From: Cryphonectria parasitica EP155
Taxonomy: Eukaryota; Ascomycota; Sordariomycetes; Diaporthales; Cryphonectriaceae
Assembly (NCBI RefSeq): GCF_011745365.1
Contig: NW_024468916.1
Span: 2,277,630 to 2,341,629, forward strand
Length of the DNA stretch: 64,000 nucleotides
Direction of reading: 5' to 3'
This document shows positions 34,744 to 46,900 of the stretch, in pieces. The number at the start of each line of letters is the position of its first letter. Positions within the stretch are counted from its first letter, which is position 1. The notes beneath the pieces are model-generated. The model searched no databases, had not been told where the DNA came from, and was given only the letters and a program-made list of their open reading frames with translations. Position numbers and translations under genes: made by a program.

Positions 34744-37700
34744 CTACTCCAAACCTGCATTGGACATTCGCCCCAAGGGGCCTTGGTCTCTAGGCTTGTC
34801 AAGGATGTTGGAGTAAACCTCCAACCCAAGGCCCATAGTCTTGACAAGCTCGAAGATGTGGTCCCCCTTGAAGGTCTTGGCCCAGATACGCAGCACAGCT
34901 GAGGCGAGCTGGCGCAACTTGGCCGAGTCACTGAGCGACACTTCACCTCTGTGCTGCTGCTGCGTTGTCAGCTGAATTGGCTCAGCAGACCCAGAGACTG
35001 CAGCCAAAGACGGGTCAATGGGAACAGCATATTCAGTCTCATCGACAATGGTCTTGATAGAGGACAGGATGGTCTTTTCCTCTGTTGTCAGGATCTGGGT
35101 TGGGCTCATCGATGCAAGAGTGATCAGCCACTTGGCAAGGAGCACAGCGCACTCCAGATTGCACACTGCAGGGGTGCTTGTTAGCGGTAGTTTCTCACCA
35201 TCATCTTTATCTTTTGTCACATAATTATCAGAAGGCACAAATAAAAGGACGGTTTTGCTTACGAGAATGCTGGATACTCCACTCTAGAGACTTTGTCCTG
35301 GCAATGTAGTTGATGCCAGCCTTGACAAGCATCGAAAGTGCATGCACTGCTTGCAAGATGGCCTTATTGAGACGTTGGCCACGGGGCAGGAGTGGCATGT
35401 TGTTGAAAATGCTAGCAGCCACATAGGGATCACGGCTCTCGAGTGCACGGGCGGGAATGAGGTCGGTATGTAGACGGATATGGGCAAGGCGGGACAGTGC
35501 CGTGGCGTCGAAGGCCACTGGGCCACCCGGGGTATTCTCACTGCCCATCTGCTGGGCAGATTGCGTGATCCGAAGACGGTGCTCTTCGAAGCCTATTTGC
35601 CAGCTACGGAGTGCACCGCTGATCTGGTCGACATCCTGCTCTCTGAGACCGCTATTGTCGAATGCCACGGCGGCGATGAATGGACTCTGAGGCAGCGCGA
35701 ACGTGGTCTGCTTCAGCAGGTAGATATGCTGGATCAAGGCATGGATCATGACGTAATTTCCCAATGTCGAGAGATCACTGAGTGACCCGCCATTGGGTCG
35801 ACTGAGAAGTCTCGTCAGGGCGTCTTGGAGGGTTATGTTGGAATGAGGGATCGACTGCTTGGCTTCGCGCCATTGCCATGTGTTCTCTGCTCGCCACAGT
35901 CTAGAAGGGCTGGGAAGTGTCATATTGATCTCTGAGGTCACCAACACGGGTGGGCTGTTGTATGCGATGCTGCACAGGTTGAAGTAGCAGTAGGCAATGA
36001 GCTTGGTCCGGATGCTCCCTTCGTATTTCACCCAAGCATCCCAATCATTGACCTGGGTAGGCTCCTGGGTCAGGCCCTCGTCTCGAATGAGAAGGGCAAG
36101 CTGACTCTGCAGGGACAGGGCATCTTGTAGGATGGCTTTGGCGCCCCAGAGACCGACGGAGAACAACAACAGGAGTGCCTGAATGGTCTCTAGACGCGAC
36201 TGAAAAGTATTAGGAGAACTATGAAGTAGTTAGTAGAAAGGAGGATCTAAAGCAGTAAACACATGACGTACTATGGCTCACGGTGAGTCTCCTGCGTCAT
36301 CGGCCGGTCTGAATGCACGGAATTGAAGGAGTGTCGAAACCCGGAACTGGGCGATGCTCGTGTCGAATGAGGACTGTAGGCAGCTGGGGTGGGCAGCAGT
36401 GTGTGGATCTCATGGCTATGACGCCTTCGAATCTGCTCTAGAGCAACTGCCTTTGCGGCATACCAGAGAGCATGGCCGCGGTGGCTCTCAAACCTGTATT
36501 GTGCACCCACCGAGGCGATTGCAAGAAGTAGCTCAGGCGCCATTTCGGTGGGGGACAGTGTCGGGATATGCAAGAACGGCAGGTGCTCTTGGAACCCGCT
36601 GATATAACCCTCGAGATATCGAGTCAAGGTATGTCGCGACGGGAAGACGAAGTCGTTGGGGAGGACACTTGAGAATTCGTCTAGGCGGTTCTTGATGATC
36701 CCATGGTCATTAGCCGAGATCCTCCATGCCGGAGCTTTCATCCCGTCCTCCTGCAGCCGATTGACACCGTCTGTCGAAGCCTCCGGTGCGAGCGAAGGGA
36801 ATCGGGACGGGAAGACAGAGTTCGTGCCGCGAGGCCAAACACCGAAGGGCTGATCCGCGTCCACCCCAGCTGGCAAGAAGTGTGACTGCGATCCGATGTC
36901 GTCCATGAAGAGGTCGTAGCTTTCGAATGGGGGCGGCGGGGGTCCCGCATTCATGGTAAAAGGGGCCGACGTGACCGGGAATGATGCTGTGGTGATCGGA
37001 AAGGGCGCTGCGCTGACTGTAAAGGGGGCAGTAGTAACTGGGAAAGATGTGGAATAGACGGCGGGATCTGGCTCGCGGCCACGGTCATTGTATGATGGCA
37101 GGCCGTCGACTCGACCTAGGGTAGGCGGTGCCTGGCTTATGTCGGGTATCATGGCCTGCATATTGTTCACATCACCAGCTGTAGCGAGGTGGGTCGCCGC
37201 GTCAGACAAAAGATCGAGATTGCATGCTGCAGCTGCTCTTGGTGCGATGCGAGAGTCTGGGGGGAGAGAGGAGACCACAGCAGACATCGTGGTGTCGGAA
37301 GCTGGTGCAAAGTGCGGCTGGGAATGCTGTGCTTGCATACCGAGCATATCGGTGTCGGGCTGGCTCTTGGTTGGGCTCGCCTGCGTCGCTGTCGACGCCT
37401 TTCTCTGCCGTGTGGTGGTGCTTGGAGCGCCATCTTTGTTCCCCTCATTGAGATGCACAAGTTTCTCGTGGCGGACGAGGAGATCCCTGATGTCCATGTA
37501 AGCATATCTCGGAGAGAACACAAGTACGCAAGAGAAAATAGGTGGCGAAATGGTCGACTGGGCGGTGAAGAAGAAGGAGAAGGAGAAATGACAAGGCGAA
37601 AATAGGAGAAGGGATGCAAGAGAAGGATATGTGGATAGATAGACCGATAGCTTTAGGTCACGTTGGGGTAGCTTCGAATACGAGGAAAGAAGTATATTGG

Positions 37701-38085
37701 AGGCCTGGAACGGGTGTGTGAGGGGTTCTAGGCCGCCCTGCTTCGCCCTGCATCAGAGTACCCAAAGACTTCAGATACTGCAAGAAGAAATGATGCTCAC
37801 CTTCTGCCAAAACTCTTTCCACAGCTGTCCCAGGTGCAGGCGAACGGCTTCTCCTTGGTATGTGTCCTCTCATGCCTCTGCACGTGTTCCACTCGCCTAA
37901 ATCGAAGACACGGTAGAAGTAAGCAGGAGTATCATCCCCAATGGGGGTCAGACTGGACAAGCTCACCTGAACCACTTATCGCAGAAACGGCAAGGCAGAG
38001 TTTTGGGCTTTGGCTGCTTGACATCGCCGGGCCCATCGACAGCGCCTGGGGGACTAGGCCCCTGCGGGGATTGAAGAGAGAGCAT
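34744..38085 (-). CDS. C2H2 zinc-finger transcription factor with fungal regulatory domain
   Basis: Nuclear DNA-binding regulator, about 922 residues from five exons (38085-37967, 37896-37801, 37486-36282, 36189-35263, 35165-34744), all in frame. Start [16 protein letters not shown]. Two C2H2 fingers are near the N terminus: Cys32, Cys35, His48, His52 ([19 protein letters not shown]) and Cys60, Cys65, His78, His83 ([12 protein letters not shown], then [11 protein letters not shown]). The linker [10 protein letters not shown] resembles the canonical TGEKP type. Each finger is interrupted by a phase-2 intron. A low-complexity region follows with five heptad-like repeats (36943-37047), then a long helical region like fungal_trans ([40 protein letters not shown]) that continues to the C terminus. 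For exon 4 I chose the ctag acceptor (36190) because the others shift frame or stop. No regulon can be deduced. Confidence 0.88.
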
Positions 38086-38167
38086 TCTGGGAGGTCTCGA
38101 GGATCAGAGAGGGATGCTCGAGATTGGGGTTAACGGAGGGTAGCTGGTAGGTTACGCAGCGGCGTGT

Positions 38168-38183
38168 GTGCGTGCGCACGCAC
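38168..38183. repeat. 16-bp perfect palindrome of alternating purine/pyrimidine
   Basis: gtgcgtgcgcacgcac is its own reverse complement and lies in a longer alternating stretch (38163-38187), 83 bp upstream of the C2H2 factor's ATG. Confidence 0.9.
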
Positions 38184-39201
38184 GCGTGAGGGGATATCTC
38201 AAATGCACCGTCCCGGAATGGCGGCGTTCTTGCACTGGACTGAATCAGCAGCCAACAAGCAGGTCCTGTTTGCCGAGTTGATGGGCGGAGCACGAGGTCA
38301 AGGCGCAGAGGAAAATGATGTTTCTTTGTTCTGGGAGACTACCCCTCCTCTCGGAGCCAGCTTAGGGTGTCCGGCGTATTGTAGTGTAACCTTCAGAGGC
38401 CAGGGTTTGGGGGTCGATGCGTGCTAACGATAGATGAGGTGATACTGTCTGGCAGGGCACTTACGGCCAAGGTGAGATAAGGTCGATCGCACGACAGAAC
38501 TTGTGAACGCAGGATACTGCCACCCGATAATTAGGCAGTGATGGACTCCGTCCTGATACAATCGTTGTTGGTGGCCCGCAGCGGGGAAATGAGACAGGGA
38601 CCACGCGAGCCGGGCCAGGGACCACTGTCAGGAATCGCCCGTGTGCAAGTCTTGGGAGCCTTTTGTTTTGTTTTGCAGGTGACGAATAGAATGCGATGTT
38701 GTGGGCGTTCTTGGCTATTGGAGAGAGGAGGGCAGGTTCCCTCAAGAACCAGAACCTACACAGGCACAGTGCCTACACGGGAATGATGCCAAGGTGGAGG
38801 AGGTGTGGCGTCCAACACGAATTCTTGAGGGTGGTGACCTTGCTGGCGACGGACAATGGGAATTCTGATGGACTCTCGAAGGGGTCTCCAAGAACTGTGG
38901 GGAAACGCAGCTGTTCTCTATGAGTAATAAAATGAGTTAGCTGCTGGAGATGGGTTAGAGATTGAGTACTCCTGTGCCCAATTCTAGGCATTATTGGAGC
39001 ATGGGAGGCGAGGTTGGGACAATGATGGAAGTCTCCGAAACAGAAGACGTGGGGGGGATGTACTTGAGAAATGGAGAAGGGGGAAGTATGCTAGGGGAGG
39101 TAAACGCGGGGAAGCTGGATGATGGATGGTGAACGTCTCGGTAGTGGACATCAGCCACACAGCTTGGCCCCCAAACTGTGACGGAGTGCGAGGGCCCGGT
39201 C

Positions 39202-39235
39202 TGTGTGTGTGTATGTGTGTATGTGCGTGCGCGCG
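39202..39235. repeat. (TG)n-(CG)n alternating tract
   Basis: TG repeat with two TA steps, ending in gcgtgcgcgcg; a second Z-DNA-prone stretch about 1.1 kb upstream of the C2H2 gene. Confidence 0.85.
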
Positions 39236-42200
39236 GCCAGTGAGGGGAAAGTCAACATAGTCCCCAGTCTCATAAGGCTTGTGAAAGCGTGTGCTGCAGA
39301 TACTGAGGAAAAGACGGAGCAGAATTTGGAGACCACAAAGAAACAATCACAGTAGAGGTCTGGATTTGATGTGCAGTGAAATCAAAATTTCACATACCAA
39401 GACACGTTTTGTGCGGAAAATGTCTCTGAAACCTTGGAATGTTTGAGGAAAGCTTAGGGGATCATAGGCCTCGAGCTCGAAGGTCAACTGTCAACTGCAA
39501 GCATGTCAAAATCTCGATAGAAGGTGAGTCACATTTTTGTCGCGTGTAGAGTACTGTAAGGTCTGCAGAGCATGCATAGCCAGGTGGGAGATTGAATTTG
39601 TCAACTGTCAAACGAACGCATACGTACTGTGCACTGTAGATCTTGGTTGGTGTCTTCTCCTCTCGCGTGGTATGCCTTCTCCAAGAGACAGAGTCAAGGC
39701 TGGCTGCTATGACAGGGCTGAGGGTTTGCTGATCAGCTTTGACGTAAGTACGATCTGTCCTCCGCAGCCTGACGAGTACTTGGTCCTTGGGGTCGGACTC
39801 CGACTGGCTTGGGCCGACACCTGGGTCTATGTGTGGATTGGAGATGGTGAAGTTGTAGGCCTGCGCCTTCGAGAAGGCTGTTGATGATGATGGATCGACA
39901 AGGTGGGAAATGGGGATTTGATGAGGGGAGAGAGGGCTAGAGAAGGCTTGGGCGCCCCAAAGCAGAAAAGGCGGGGTTGGTAGGCCCGAGAAAAGAAAGA
40001 GAATATGGACAAATGATGATAAAGAGGTGGTTATGTAGACGTGGGAAGGGTGGGAGGAAAGGGGGGAGAAAAGAGAGATGATGTGGTGACCACCAAAAAG
40101 GTTGCAGGACAAGGACAGGGAGTATTTTTGTTGCTACTGGGGCTGCTTGTTACTGTTGCTGGTATTATTGCTCCTGCTGCTGCTTGCTGCTGCTGCTTGC
40201 TTGCTCGGCCCTCAATGATTTTTCTCTGAAGAGTGCATCGCGTTCAATCGAGCATTGATGACCTCTGAATGGATTGCAGCAGCATGGTCACCTGATTCCT
40301 TTGCTTGGTGCTGCTGGCCTGGGGACGCGGAGAAGGTCAGTCAGTCGGGTCGAGCTGTTGGCTCGCATTAGCAAGTGGAGAGCGTGCATGCAGCCTTTCG
40401 CCTTCTCTTGCGTTGTTCAGTTTCCCTGTTGACCGGTAGGCACAGTACTCCGCAATCGTGCTTGCGATTTGGGAAGGGAGTGGAGGAAAAAATGTGGGCG
40501 AAAATGCGGAGGCTTTGCGGAGGTGGGGACGGGATTTTTTGGAGGTGGGCAGACAAGGCAGAGAAAGTGGCACGGTGGACAGCGCAATGAGGAAACACAG
40601 ACCTACAGTACCGTGGTTTGGGGGCATTGCTGTGAGACTACTTAGGTTGGGTAGCAGGGTAGGTGCAGAGAAGCCGGGGGGAAGAGAGGGGGACTTTCCA
40701 TAGTAGCTCGTACCAAAGTGTTAGTGGGTAGCGACCCCCGCTCCCCTGTCCCTACAAGCTCGAACATGAGAAAAAGACGTTAGACTTCAAGACCTGCAGC
40801 AGGTCACAAACGTCCCAAAAAGAGCATGTGGACGGGGAAAATAACGTCATGCCCTTTGTTATTAGTCACCTCTTAGAGTTGCCCACGGCCTCTTCGAAAT
40901 TAAAAGAAGAAGAAGAAAAAAAAAGGGGGGGGCGGTAGGACTGCTAGTTATGGTACTACGCATGGTGCATAAGTACTCTTGGCCAAGGACCGTTCTGGCA
41001 TCCATCCAGCAGCAGAATTGCATCAGGAGACACAGGCATTCTCTGCCCGGAATTCCGTACCGTCAATAGCCAGCCACAACTTGGCGGTAGCTCAAGTGGT
41101 AGGTCTTACCGTCCAGCCAGGGGCCAGTTAGGACGCGTCGATCAGCACTTGCACGGTGGGCTCATACCTGACCCCTCTCCTTCCATGTCACACGCTGTGG
41201 CTTCTGGCTGCCCTGTCGTCTCTTCTACCACTGCAACCAGGGATGGATAGAACTCCCCATTCATCCTCATGGATCAACAATTACGATGATTAGCATACAC
41301 AAGGTCTGTCTCCGCATTGGAGAAAAGCAACTTTTTGGGTGGGGGAGGGGGGAAAGGCGCTGTCGAATGTAGCAGGGAACAAGCCTCCAGCCACCCCCGG
41401 GCGGAAATGTTGCTAGGCTAAACTAGCGAAAAGAGGGGTTTCCAACGCTCGCCTCGGCATTGCAAATAGCATCCGCGCAATGGCTCCTGATGCGCTGATG
41501 CAAGTCCACCCGCCGCCCGCTGCTGTAGAACCCAAATTAGAGTGGATCGTCCAGCCAATCATGAGGCACTTATTACGGTCTGCTCTGTGCTACAGCCTGC
41601 ATCCTCTTGTTAAGGTTCTGGGTCACAGCGTGGCCTTGTTGGAAGACACAAGATTTCTCCCAAGACGATCCCAAAAATCTCCTTCGAACTTGAAAATGGA
41701 TCGCGGTGTGGAGATGATGGAGAGAGAAAGAAAACAGCAAGCCCAAGAATCCGGGGAAGCCAAGTTGGAGAACCCATGATCCCCCAGATTCTTCGAAAAT
41801 CCGGGGAAAGGAACGGCCCCTGGTGGGTGGTGTGGGCCCAACCGCCAACATTTGGGGTTCACCGCCTGGTGCCATGGCCAGATGCGGAGAAAACCTCAAG
41901 GATTTATGTATGAGGATTGACTTGGGACTTTTTGAGAGGACATAGATCCATGATACGCTCCTAGCAGGTCCGTCAAGTATCAGACCCGTCGTCTCGTCCG
42001 CTCTCACCAAGAGCATCACACCTCTTGGGAGCCAACGTTACAGCGGCCCAGCGCAACGACCAGTCTCCCTGGACATACCTGCCATCACTCAGGACTGATT
42101 TCTCGACAAGTGGCATGCATAGCCGCGAAGCATTCTTCTTGACTCCGTTTAGTGGCAGGTAGCGAACGCCCAGGCCAGTTCAGCACTCACTTGTCAGAAC

Positions 42201-45200
42201 ACTGCTACTCCCAGCCAACGGTCATGATTGGCACTCTTGAAACAGATACCGCTCGATGTTACCAGAGTTCCAGAATGGTGCATTTCACCACGTTCATCAC
42301 TCTGGAAGGGGCAGGCGTTTCTATTCTAGCCGGTTGTGCTCATGCCACCGTGTGTCGAACCTCGTCAACGTTGAAGCTCTCGACAAGCATCCTCTTGACA
42401 GGCTAGATAGAAAGTGGAAAATGACAGTTTTGGTACGTTCCTCTTTTAAAGTGTGGTTCGAGACAGTGCTCAAGCTCATATTACAAGTTTTCATGGCAGA
42501 TTGATAGCGAATAGGCACACCTCCGTGCCCTCTCTATTTGACAAATCAAGCATGTAATTACCGAGATCGACAAAGACTGCCAGCTTGACCAAAGACCTTG
42601 AACCCCGCGGTCACTCCCCTTCCTCCACCTCTTTCCGCGCTTCTGTCCATCGCATGGTCCCATAAATTTTTGCCGGGCCTCTCAACACCTAGGTTGGGCT
42701 ATATATTGTGCATGAACTCGGCTGAGACCATAGAGAGCATCATGGCAGACAGCAAAGTCAGCTATCGACTGGCATGATCTCGTGAGTCGATCGGATGCCA
42801 AATTGGCCTTTCCAGAACACACAGCTCTACGATTCAGAGGTCGAACTTCTGCAATGATGGGGGGTTGGACGCCCAGGTCATGGCTGTATGCATCATATCG
42901 ACTAACAAGTGATCAGGCTCACAGCCAGACACCATATGTGATGTATGTCTGTTCCGTTGAAGGTTTCAAACATGCGGGCCACTGCCTTGTCACCATATGC
43001 AGGGTCAAGAACCGAGGATTCGACTTAGGCGGTCAGCACTGGCAACCTCAATAGAGGTATGGGCAGTCCTCGCAACCTAGTCTGGTCTTGGTATGCACAC
43101 AACCAAGTCAGACTTTGATCCTCAATGTAGGCCAGATCGAAGAAGACGCTCGAGCTGAAGTGTTTCACCGAATCGAGGGGCAAGAACCAACGATGGTGTG
43201 CGGGTGCCAACCAAAAATGGTCATCAGCGCAGTAGGGTTTGATACGCAACGAGGGCTAGCTGGTGAGAGATGCTCACCCGTAGATCAGAGGCCACTGTTA
43301 ATCTTGTTGGATCTTCCTCTGAACTACCCACAAGTACCGTCATTTATGCCACACAGCCTCGGCTTGAGAATGAGGAAGCGTGAGCGGAATAGGAACACGT
43401 ACAGGCAGGAAATATCGAGAGAGCAAGTCACTTTGGATCCTCAGCCATCGATTTTGAAAGATTCTAACTTTTCCCTCTATCCTCAATGGCCAAAACATCC
43501 TCATTGGATGATCCCCAATATTTGGACTTAAAACTGCTGCACAGGCTTCCCAAAGAGTGTATATGAACCAGACAAACCGGGAAGCAACAACGAGTGAGCG
43601 CTGTCTGGAGACCCAGATTGAAAGGGAAGGGGGCTAGAGAGAGCGAGGAGCGAGAGCGGATCATTGCTGTTTGACGACGATTGGAATTTTTCCCCTTTTC
43701 TTTTCTCTTTTTTCTTCTTCTCTTTGCTGTCGATTCGCAGGTCAGTGAGGCCGTTGACACGAAGCGGGAAGACGGGCCAAAGCAGCCGCAATTTCGGTGC
43801 TTCAGAGGCAAGACGACAACCCACTTCGAGCCCTTAAGGAGAAGAAGAAGAAGAAGATCATGACTTTAGCATTCCTCTGTGACTGCCCAAACTCGAGTGT
43901 GTAGCAACGTCGGTGGGCCGCTCAGTGCAAACGAAATTCGGCCGAAGTTCTCACCGTTGGCCTATGCCTAAGTACTAAGTATTTAGTATGCATGACCAGG
44001 TCCACGAAAGGAAGGCAGCAGGGCAGGTAGGTGGTCAGGCAGCCTATCATAGCGCCTCCACGGGCTGTGCTTGCCTCACAAGACCTTGCTGACAATAATC
44101 TGGGGAAGTCTGGGGACTAACTGGGGCCTAATCTAGCTGCAGAAATTTACAAGGTTGCTTGCCATGCTGACGTGCTATGTTTGTTTTACGTAGCTACCCG
44201 ATCAAGGCTCTATTAAGGCAGATCACCTTCAAACGCCCCCTTGTCATCGTTGCATTACTAACGATGTGTCGAGCCAGCTCGGCCCTTTTCCTCAATCTCT
44301 CTCATTTCCCGGCCATGTGCGGCTATCGTAGGCAGCCCCCTGGCAGCTAATCTTGGAAGGCCCGATCGTGCATTGAGCTGACCCATTGGAAGTTTTCGCA
44401 CAAATGACTGACCACATCATTTTGGAGAACCGCCGAGTTGAGTCCAGTGGTGGACACCTGCCCAGTGCTGCCCCAAGATACCCGTGTGAACACATCACAT
44501 AACCCGTGCAGGGACGATCTTATGCGGCTGGGAGGGTCCAGCGGATGATATGTGCATTGGTCAGCTAACGAGAGGGAACACACCTGGCAGGTTCCAGCCA
44601 GTCAAGGATGGAGGGGTCGTCGTCTTGGTGGAGGTCATGAAGAAAAAACCCACCCAAAATTGAACGCCTACCTGTGGGATGGATTGACCTAGCTTTCATA
44701 TTGTGGCAAATCTTACCAAAAGTGTCCCCAACTGGACAACCACAATCTCTCGAGGATTCAGGATTCGAAACACCGGCGGCATAGAATCGTGATAGGGACA
44801 AACAATGCATACTGCTGACGCTATTTCCAGGCACACAATCCAGCCTAGAGGGACGACTACCGACAGGTCAGTGACATACAGCTCTTTAGATGGAGAGCTG
44901 TCGACTCAGATCTTGGCAGGGAGCCACGCACGTCACGGTACACTTCGTGAGCCATGCAGCCACAGCAAGAGAACTAGAAGGAGTTGGCGTTGGCGAAGAA
45001 CTCCTCCAGCAGCAGCAGCAGACAGGTTGCGGCACGTTACGTCATGTCATCTGGGACCTCGGCCACTGCAACACCACCAACCTCGCAAACCCTCCGCAAT
45101 CGTGAATCGAAGTCCCGTCCCTTCGAGAAGTCAGAGTCAGCTGCACCCCAGATGAGTGCGCATCGTGGATCATGTGAGTGGACTGTTCCACCCATGACCG

Positions 45201-46765
45201 TCTGTCTCTCCCCACACAATATGGGACTGTGGAGCACTTCGCTTGAGATAATTTTCACTTGGGGCCCAAGGGTCGTTGCGATCGTCTTTGCTGCTGCCTC
45301 TCGTTCTACCATGTCCTTAATTCATTGCCTGCCTTGGCTGATCACTGCCTGACCAGCCAGTTCGCAAGACCTTACATGAAAGTGCTTCTTTTCTTTCGCC
45401 TTTGGGATCAACGAGTCTCGGTCGATCCATTCACCGAAGTACCCACATACACATATACACACACACAACCCAATCCACCTTAGGGGCCACCACGACAAGA
45501 GGTGCTGCACAACGACCCATCGTCTTGCTCTGCCGACTCGACTATCAGCTCTATTCATGGCATATTGCAGTGCCGCCAGATCCAAAAGGCCGACATTGTC
45601 CCGTAAACAAGGCACAGGGCACTTTCGGAGAATTGTCTGTTCGACCAGCCAGCATCGAGATGCCAGCATCCAGATGCTCTGCCCGACCGACTTTTGGCCT
45701 TGCTGCCCTGAGAATAGCCATTCGAGTTTTACCCGCTTAACGGAACCCCTACCCTCTCCCCAGATGTCGACCAAATCACCTGCAGAGATCATCCGGAAAG
45801 AGGACCGAGCAGTGGGGTTGGCGCGTCTCAGTCCCCGCGGATCGTGAAGCCTTGTCAACATCTCTCCGTCGGGCTGGTGAGCTCGATTAGGCGTCCAAAA
45901 GTGGGTCGCGACACCCCTTCTAGTCCTGCCACCATCAAATCTCCGACGTGGTTGGAGACCCTTTTGGAATGCCTCGTCCCTGAAATTTGGCGGCGACGAA
46001 TCACCACGGCCCGCATCAGCATTCGTCGGCACATACTGCCGCCTTGTCGAATCTGGAAACCAACCCTGGCATTTTTAGAAGCCGCATCGCTAATGCAGCT
46101 CCTCTTCAGCGCCACAACCCACCCCCCCCCCCTCTTTTTCTTTTTTGCCTGACTGCTGCTATGAACTTGAAGAGGAAATGAACAAGTCAGATGCCTTGGG
46201 TAGGGGGCTTTGCCATCTGCCATTTGGACCGCGGTTCCTTGCGAGAGGGGGGACGGGCAGGCATGTGGCCCATTTGCCCATGTGCCATGACACGCTCATT
46301 CAAGACCATAGGTCTCGTGAAAGACAAGAGATCAGCAATCTCTGGTCGGCGAACGTCAAGTGGCCATGTCTAGAAAGGGTCTGTGACTACAAGCCACGCC
46401 TGTTCTGTTGTTCACTTCCACACACACACACAAAAACATAGACCTCGAGAGGAGAGGCAGATGCAGGCAGGGATTCACACATCTAGGTTCCCCCTGGGCC
46501 CTCTCGGCCAAATCCCATTTGTGGCTGGCCCCTGTTGTGCGCACCCTCTGCGAAGGTGGCTAGCCTCGAGATGTCACGATGCTCCGTTCCTAGGCATGGC
46601 CAAATGTACGCAGCGGCATGTACCCATCCCTTGCTAACCTGGTCGCTTTGGCCCCGTGGGCCTCCACTCCTTGCTCAGGGATGGCAAAGATGCCCAGCGA
46701 ATATGCCACCCTATGTCAGTCTTCAATGTACTTTTGCCCTTAAGCTTGTTGGCAAAATGGTTTGA

Positions 46766-46772
46766 ATATATA
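46766..46772 (+). promoter_or_regulatory. TATA box for the GH55 gene
   Basis: ATATATA about 130 bp upstream of ATG 46901, followed by C/T-rich leader sequence. Confidence 0.45.
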
Positions 46773-46900
46773 CTGCCTGGTTGTGCCGCATGGTGTTCGT
46801 CCCATCGTCCTCGTTTCAAGCCCAAGGTGTTCGTATCCCTTGATTGGAATCGCCCGTGTTTCGTTTCCTTCCCTTCTACAAGCTGCGTCCTTGGTTGACC

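Larger units (their letters stand above)
38086..46900. other. 8.8-kb gene-free region upstream of the C2H2 factor
   Basis: No gene I can support. Open frames up to 216 codons exist on both strands, but their composition is irregular and none shows a domain, signal peptide or splice-consistent extension. It contains a Z-DNA-prone palindrome (38168-38183), a TG repeat (39202-39235), CTG-rich DNA (about 40140-40205), purine runs (40905-40930, 43840-43858) and a CA repeat (about 45450-45472). The last 140 bp are the GH55 promoter. Confidence 0.5.

Noticed and set aside
39462..40112. 216-codon minus-strand frame upstream of the C2H2 gene
   Set aside because: Ser/Pro/Phe-rich translation of a C/T-rich leader-like region with no family signature.
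41083..41150. tRNA-like A box (tagctcaagtgg)
   Set aside because: No B box at the right distance and no cloverleaf pairing could be drawn.
43088..43531. 147-codon plus-strand frame
   Set aside because: No domain, repeats or splice support; composition not gene-like.
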